Shown one piece after another: positions 47,676 to 51,907 of a stretch of DNA of 51,907 nucleotides (the first letter of the stretch is position 1; each line of letters opens with the position of its first letter). Under the pieces are notes generated by a model, which was given only the letters and a program-made list of their open reading frames with translations, was not told the DNA's origin and did no database searches. A program made the translations under genes and the position numbers. The stretch comes from Candidatus Kerfeldbacteria bacterium (GTDB lineage Bacteria > Patescibacteriota > Patescibacteriia > SBBC01 > CAIJZX01). The stretch is taken from assembly GCA_903825245.1 (NCBI GenBank), contig CAIJZX010000037.1, positions 1-51,907 on the forward strand. The letters are read 5' to 3'.

Positions 47676-48037
47676 AGATTGATATTTGGCAACGAATTAG
47701 GAGGTTAGTCAAGAAATCAGTATTGCGATGATCACCATCGCGCGACCGATGTCTCGACTATCCGATTGGTAACCGAGTACCTCAGTTTAAAACAAAACAA
47801 AGGTTCATTCTGGTAACGGGTAATACCGGCCGGGGTAGAACCACAAGGACGGTCGAGCATAGCTCTTCGACATCTCGGTATACAAGGGCACTGGTAAAAC
47901 GGCTTCATGCCTACTGGTGTAGTTCCTCTCTTCGATCAATTCGAGTCGAGAAACTACGCCAGTACGCTGGCTATCTTACCCTTAAGGCCTATCAGGCCCA
48001 TTTAACCACAATTATTTGGCTTTCGATAGGCCTTTAA
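47676..48037 (+). ncRNA. Highly structured ncRNA of unknown family (~360 nt)
   Basis: No ORF of note. Many helices: GCGATG-ATCAC-CATCGC, GGTTC...GAACC enclosing CTGGTA...TACCGG, GAGC-ATA-GCTC inside GTC/GAC, CACTGGTA...TACTGGTG enclosing GGC-TTCAT-GCC, GTAGTT...AACTAC, and GCCAG-TACG-CTGGC. It ends with AAGGCCTATC pairing to GATAGGCCTT. I do not see the conserved cores of RNase P RNA (GAGGAAA..., ACAGAA...), tmRNA (no tRNA-like ends or tag) or SRP RNA. Highly expressed RNA is likely from the promoter. Confidence 0.65.
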
Positions 48038-48076
48038 CATATCCAAAATATTTCGAAGTTTGTCGATAAATCATGG

Positions 48077-48082
48077 TACACT
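48077..48082 (+). promoter_or_regulatory. -10 box of leaderless lspA
   Basis: TACACT ends exactly 6 nt before ATG 48089, the same spacing as for xer, the 19954 gene and the 46116 kinase. The -35 is poor. Confidence 0.55.
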
Positions 48083-48088
48083 GGCACC

Positions 48089-48526
48089 ATGATGTTTTTG
48101 TTTTTACTTGTCCTGGCCGGAGTAGCGGCAGTTGATCGGTGGTTAAAACTTTTGGCGTTGCACGGGCAAACACACGATTTGGGTTTTGCTTCGTTCATAT
48201 TAGTGAAGAATGACGCCTTAGTGTTTAGTTGGCCGGCGCCGAATAGCGTGGCTATCGGATTAATGTGTGTAGCCATACTACTGGTGGCGATTTTTGCTTG
48301 GCGGACGATGCAATCTCATCGCACAATGTCGATGATCGGTTGTTTACTGATTCTCCTGGGCGCGTTGAGCAATCTTTTTGATCGAATAGCATACGGGTTT
48401 GTGATTGATTGGGCGTATCTCGGGCATTGGTGGCCGGTATTTAATATTGCCGATATGATGATTACAGTTGGCGTAGTTGTGGTGGCGATTAAAATGAAAA
48501 AAACCACAAATAAGATTGACAAATAA
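48089..48526 (+). CDS. lspA: Lipoprotein signal peptidase (signal peptidase II)
   Basis: 145 aa with four membrane helices. Family motifs: VAAVDRWLKLLAL (helix 1), VKNDALVFSW (usual NxGxAF region, here NDALVF), GALSNLFDRIAYGFVIDW with catalytic Asp, and VFNIADMMITVG with the second catalytic Asp. It removes signal peptides from prolipoproteins. Its presence makes lipoproteins such as the 34422 product possible. Its 3' end carries the -35 box of the next gene. Confidence 0.92.
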   Translation: MMFLFLLVLAGVAAVDRWLKLLALHGQTHDLGFASFILVKNDALVFSWPAPNSVAIGLMCVAILLVAIFAWRTMQSHRTMSMIGCLLILLGALSNLFDRIAYGFVIDWAYLGHWWPVFNIADMMITVGVVVVAIKMKKTTNKIDK

Positions 48527-48544
48527 GGAAAAAAGTGCTAAACT
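48516..48544 (+). promoter_or_regulatory. Promoter of the second CSLREA gene
   Basis: TTGACA (48516-48521), 17-nt spacer, TAAACT (48539-48544). The -35 overlaps the last codons of lspA. Confidence 0.75.
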
Positions 48545-48582
48545 GAATTACGAGATAAAGCTTTATTAAAAAACATACGTAC

Positions 48583-51159
48583 ATGTCGCACACACTGCGG
48601 GTTTCAATCACCAGTGTTTTTTTGTTGTTAGGAACCCTTCTCTATACCCATTCAATTCATGCCGCGACGATTACCGTAACTGCGTTCACTGATGATGTGA
48701 CGAATAATGGCAATTGTACACTCCGGGAGGCAATCAAAGCAGCGAACACAAACTTAGCGGTTGACGCATGTACGGCCGGGAGTGCTAGCGGAACAGACAC
48801 AATTGTGCTAGCGGGAGATCAACAGAATGCCTACATACTGACCATTCTTGGTGCTGGTGAGGATAACAACGCAACCGGTGACTTAGATATCACTTCAAAT
48901 GTTGCTTTTCAGGGAGCGGGTCGAAACACAACTGGAATTATGGGCTACTATAATGGTGAAGGCGACGTCAATAATTTCAATGATCGAATATTCGATGTAC
49001 ATTCCGGCGGTGTGTTGGCGGCTAGCGACCTTTCGATACTCGGCGGAAACGCTACTGAGAATGGTGGCGGAATAGAAACAGCCGGAACAGTTACACTCAC
49101 TCGGGTTGATGTGGTTTTCAATACGACGACGGCAAGCGGTGGGGCGGTCGATATCAGTGCTGGTGGAAACCTCATTACGCGATACACAAACATGTATTTT
49201 AATGATGCGAGATACGGCGGTGCGATAGAAAGTAATGGCGGAGATTTTACTATTGATCAAAGTTATATTGCCATTAATCAGGCCACGTATGGTTCGGGGG
49301 GTGGTATTGACGATCAGGGGTATGGCACGGGAGTCATTTCTAATACCAGTATCGTCGATAACACGGCCAAGGTTGCCGGTGGGGCGATCGTTAGTGTTGG
49401 CGGAAGTTTAACGCTTGATAGTGATACCATTGTAGAAAATTCGGCCGGAAATTACGACGGCGGTATCACCGGTCATGCAACAATTCAGCGCACAATTATT
49501 AGCGGTAATTCAATTTCCGCGGATAACTCCGAATCGGACTGTACTGGCACGTTTACTTCAGGAGATTATAATTTAATTACCAGTCTTACTGGTTGCACAT
49601 TGACCGGAACGACCGCGCACAATATAACTGGTGTCAAACCAATATTTAACTTTTCTAACGGCGGAGTTACGGCGAATGGGACTGGCGATCTTCCGATCGA
49701 ATATGGTAGTCCAACAATTGACGCCGCTGGGCCTTCGTGTCTTCCTGTCGACGTCGCTGATACCTCGCGTCCGCAACGCGGAACTCACGGACCGAATGCT
49801 TTGTGTGATATAGGTGCCTATGAATATGTCATTGATGAAACGGCACCGGTGGTGAGCGCGGTAGTGAATATAAGCGGCACCACAACCAATAATACACCAA
49901 CCGTCTCTATCACATCTAACGAGACGGGTACGTTGAGTTTTTCCTGTACGACGGGGACGACCTGGACATCAGTGATTACCTCGGTAGGCACAACGATGAC
50001 CAATGTGGTGCTAAATTCTCTGGCCGATGGCCCATATACATGTACAGCTCAAGTCACTGATGCTGCCCAAAACGTTGGCCAGAGCGCGGCTATGAGTTTT
50101 ACGGTGGCAACTATTGTCGCTACGCCGGCACCGATTATCGTCCTTGGTCCTTACACTACTACCCAGACGAATCAAAACATTACAGTGTATGCCACGACTG
50201 GCAATGCGACCTTGAATGTTGCGAATCACACTTTTACTGCAAATGGATCATTTGATTTTATAGCTACGAATTCAGCGGGCAAAACTACGACAAAAACAGT
50301 GACCATCACGAATATTGATAAAGTAGTTCCGGTGATAATCTTAAATGGTGGGGCACTTGTAACGACGAAACCTGGACAGGCATATAGTGATCCTGGCGCG
50401 ACTGCCACTGATGATGTTGATGGGAATATTTCCACCAGCATTACAAAGATAGGCACCGTCAATACTTCCGCAGTTGGAGAATACGCTTACGTGTATTCGG
50501 TTACTGATCGCGCAGGGAATACGACGAGTGTGTCGAGGAAAGTTATTGTGACCGCGCTTATTTCATCTATCAGCTTAACCAAAGGCACATACACTACGAC
50601 ATTTAATGGTAAAAAAAGAACTATCAAACCTCTCGGCACCTACACCGGCCAAGTATTCGCTAAAAAAATGATTGTCGATAAGTATAGTCAACCATTCTAT
50701 GTCTTTATTCCGTTAGACCCGCAAAAATCACCGAATATCGTGGTGGTGAATTATAAAGGAGATATTGTGCGCCGAACTTCTTTGACCTCGTTATCAACCA
50801 AGGGATTCAATATCGATGCCGCATATAATGGCACATCAGCGAATATTGCGATTGGGGCACTTTCGAAGGGCTCATCAGTCCAGCTTTATCGTCTGACATC
50901 GTCAGCGACGCAACTTGTTGGCACGCTCAAACAAGCAACCACGGGCACCGTATTTGTGCGGTTTATGAATCTCATAAGTACGCCGGGTCAAGGGTATGCG
51001 TTAGTCACGGCGGTCAAAGGAAAACCAGGCTCCATTAAAGTTTGGCGCTACAACCCGACGACAAAAAAGTATCCTCAAGTAGCGACATATATTATTAAAA
51101 ATATTATTCTCACGGTTGCTGGTTTAACATTGAAGGCGGGAACAGCTTTGATCCCATAG
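48583..51159 (+). CDS. Secreted CSLREA-domain beta-helix protein 2 (858 aa)
   Basis: Signal peptide VFLLLGTLLYTHSIHAA, then CSLREA motif NNGNCTLREAIKAANT. Beta-helix repeats (ASDLSILGGNATENGGGIET, VDISAGGNLITRYTNMYFND, SPTIDAAGPSC) occupy about 50-410. Ig-like domains and a DUF5011/HYR-like domain (SDPGATATDDVDGNISTSIT, about 600-620) follow. The C-terminal module KPLGTYTGQVFAKKMIVDKY / LKQATTGTVFVRFMNL matches one in the 38688 paralogue; the FN3-like end of that paralogue is missing. Surface protein of unknown ligand. Confidence 0.82.
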   Translation: MSHTLRVSITSVFLLLGTLLYTHSIHAATITVTAFTDDVTNNGNCTLREAIKAANTNLAVDACTAGSASGTDTIVLAGDQQNAYILTILGAGEDNNATGDLDITSNVAFQGAGRNTTGIMGYYNGEGDVNNFNDRIFDVHSGGVLAASDLSILGGNATENGGGIETAGTVTLTRVDVVFNTTTASGGAVDISAGGNLITRYTNMYFNDARYGGAIESNGGDFTIDQSYIAINQATYGSGGGIDDQGYGTGVISNTSIVDNTAKVAGGAIVSVGGSLTLDSDTIVENSAGNYDGGITGHATIQRTIISGNSISADNSESDCTGTFTSGDYNLITSLTGCTLTGTTAHNITGVKPIFNFSNGGVTANGTGDLPIEYGSPTIDAAGPSCLPVDVADTSRPQRGTHGPNALCDIGAYEYVIDETAPVVSAVVNISGTTTNNTPTVSITSNETGTLSFSCTTGTTWTSVITSVGTTMTNVVLNSLADGPYTCTAQVTDAAQNVGQSAAMSFTVATIVATPAPIIVLGPYTTTQTNQNITVYATTGNATLNVANHTFTANGSFDFIATNSAGKTTTKTVTITNIDKVVPVIILNGGALVTTKPGQAYSDPGATATDDVDGNISTSITKIGTVNTSAVGEYAYVYSVTDRAGNTTSVSRKVIVTALISSISLTKGTYTTTFNGKKRTIKPLGTYTGQVFAKKMIVDKYSQPFYVFIPLDPQKSPNIVVVNYKGDIVRRTSLTSLSTKGFNIDAAYNGTSANIAIGALSKGSSVQLYRLTSSATQLVGTLKQATTGTVFVRFMNLISTPGQGYALVTAVKGKPGSIKVWRYNPTTKKYPQVATYIIKNIILTVAGLTLKAGTALIP

Positions 51160-51208
51160 AACAACGCCGGTACAGCTTGACAATCGTAACCAAATAACTT
51201 ACTCTCAA

Positions 51209-51247
51209 AACACTACGGCTTGGCACACGACCCGCCGTGTTGTTTTT
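51209..51247 (+). terminator. Terminator after CSLREA protein 2
   Basis: AACA...CGGC pairing with GCCG-TGTT, then GTTTTT. The left arm has a small bulge. Confidence 0.55.
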
Positions 51248-51264
51248 GCGGTCAATTTTATCAT

Positions 51265-51907
51265 ATGCCAGGAACCACAACCAGTGCTGCAATTTACGGA
51301 ATTGATGCCCGCCCCGTGACGGTCGAAGTTGACGTGCACGGCGGCTTGCCGAAAATTATGGTGGTTGGATTACCCGACGCGGCGGTGCAAGAAGCACGCG
51401 AGCGAATACGATCGGCGATAAAAAACAGTGGCGGTCATTTTCCCACCACGCACGTCACAATTAGCTTATCGCCGGCCGAATGGCGTAAGGAGGGTTCCGG
51501 TTTTGATTTACCGGTGGCGATTGCATTGTTGATTGCAACCGGGCAAGTACCAGACGTATTTACCGATAAACTGATTGTTGGTGAATTAAATCTTGCCGGA
51601 CAAATAAAATCAACAACCGGTGTTTTAGCGATTGCCGAATTAGCGCGGCGGCTTCACAAACAACTCATCGTACCAGAGGCTAACGCAGCTGAGGCGGCAT
51701 TGATTGACGGCGTTGTGGTTCATCCGTTCTCCACATTAGAACAAGTCATGGAACAAGCGTATGCGACAACGCCGTGGCCGGTCTATACAAACACCAGCTC
51801 ATTAGAACCAACACCGCCGCCGTGGACTATCTGGCCGACCATTCGCGGTCAGGCATCGGCAAAAAGAGCGATGGTTATTGCCGCCGCTGGCGGACACAAC
51901 GTCCTGA
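51265..51907 (+). CDS. ComM/YifB-like Mg-chelatase-family ATPase, N-terminal part (runs off window)
   Basis: Missing from the track because it lacks a stop in the window. From ATG 51265 it begins MPGTTTSAAIYGIDARPVTV. It shows the lon-protease-like ChlI N-domain of YifB/ComM: VDVHGGLPKIMVVGLPDAAV, ARERIRSAIKNSG, THVTISLSPAEWRKEGSGFD, LPVAIALL and VGELNLAGQIKSTTGVL, then IRGQASAKRAMVIAAAGGHN at the edge, just before the Walker A. ComM is a branch-migration helicase in natural transformation. 214 codons are visible. Confidence 0.92.
   Translation, partial: MPGTTTSAAIYGIDARPVTVEVDVHGGLPKIMVVGLPDAAVQEARERIRSAIKNSGGHFPTTHVTISLSPAEWRKEGSGFDLPVAIALLIATGQVPDVFTDKLIVGELNLAGQIKSTTGVLAIAELARRLHKQLIVPEANAAEAALIDGVVVHPFSTLEQVMEQAYATTPWPVYTNTSSLEPTPPPWTIWPTIRGQASAKRAMVIAAAGGHNVL

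Noticed and set aside
47676-48037. RNase P RNA or tmRNA
   Set aside because: The GGAGGTTAGTC near the 5' end faintly recalls an RNase P core, but the matching 3' core is absent; no tRNA-like ends or tag ORF for tmRNA. Left as unknown.

Overview
The window looks like part of a Candidate Phyla Radiation (Patescibacteria, probably Parcubacteria-like) chromosome. This is an inference from gene content and style: a single Xer recombinase, PilT, a DUF2079 membrane protein, very large secreted proteins (GH43-like propellers, a 2221-aa LamG/LysM protein, two CSLREA proteins), many short lineage-type hypotheticals, tight gene packing, and several mRNAs with no leader. UGA is used as a stop, so the genetic code looks standard. 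Base composition is close to 50% GC.

Layout. 1-11020 is mostly minus strand: a 3D-domain secreted protein (cut by the window edge), PfkB sugar kinase plus DedA, small orphan genes, a NadR-type adenylyltransferase plus ABC exporter, an alkyltransferase-like protein, a zincin, MscL and an MgtA-type P-ATPase. A dCMP deaminase is on plus. tRNA-Gly(UCC) sits at 3849. 11060-17380 holds a two-gene small cassette, tRNA-Pro and tRNA-Arg(UCG), a PAS protein, pilT, a NUDIX hydrolase, an aldose-epimerase-like protein, tRNA-His, tRNA-Arg(UCU) and a GNAT-like protein. 17400-21330 has membrane hypotheticals, a ferredoxin and a DsbA-like protein. 21450-34970 is a surface-protein block. 35140-37590 is xer plus DUF2079. 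37640-41650 has two tandem HTH-like cassettes and a CSLREA protein. 41670-47640 is rpsO, a NYN protein, a hypothetical, pnp, a CMP-kinase-like protein and a hypothetical. 47641-48540 has a strong promoter driving an unidentified structured RNA, then lspA. The window ends in a second CSLREA protein and the start of a comM/yifB-type gene.

The most unusual content is in the tRNA loci. Every tRNA here lies beside degenerate partial copies of tRNA sequence. Four of the five sit in perfectly complementary flanks that lengthen the acceptor stem by about 7-12 bp. Three of the partial copies carry a ~90-103 nt RNA element that aligns by eye, with compensatory changes in at least two hairpins: A at 3978-4073, B at 11926-12028 and C at 12319-12408. 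A second motif, TCTCGTC-N4-GACGGGATA, is shared by two of the tRNA leaders. I know of no family matching this arrangement.

A second theme is two styles of expression. Some genes (xer, lspA, the 46116 kinase, the 19954 gene, probably the 31371 GH43-like gene) have a -10 box 6-8 nt from the ATG and so should be leaderless. A set of small orphan or accessory genes has a TTGACA promoter (often with extended -10 TGATA), a 40-125 nt leader, a strong AGGAGG Shine-Dalgarno and a hairpin/T-tract terminator, so each looks like a self-contained cassette.

All homology statements come from motif recognition by eye; no database or folding program was used.
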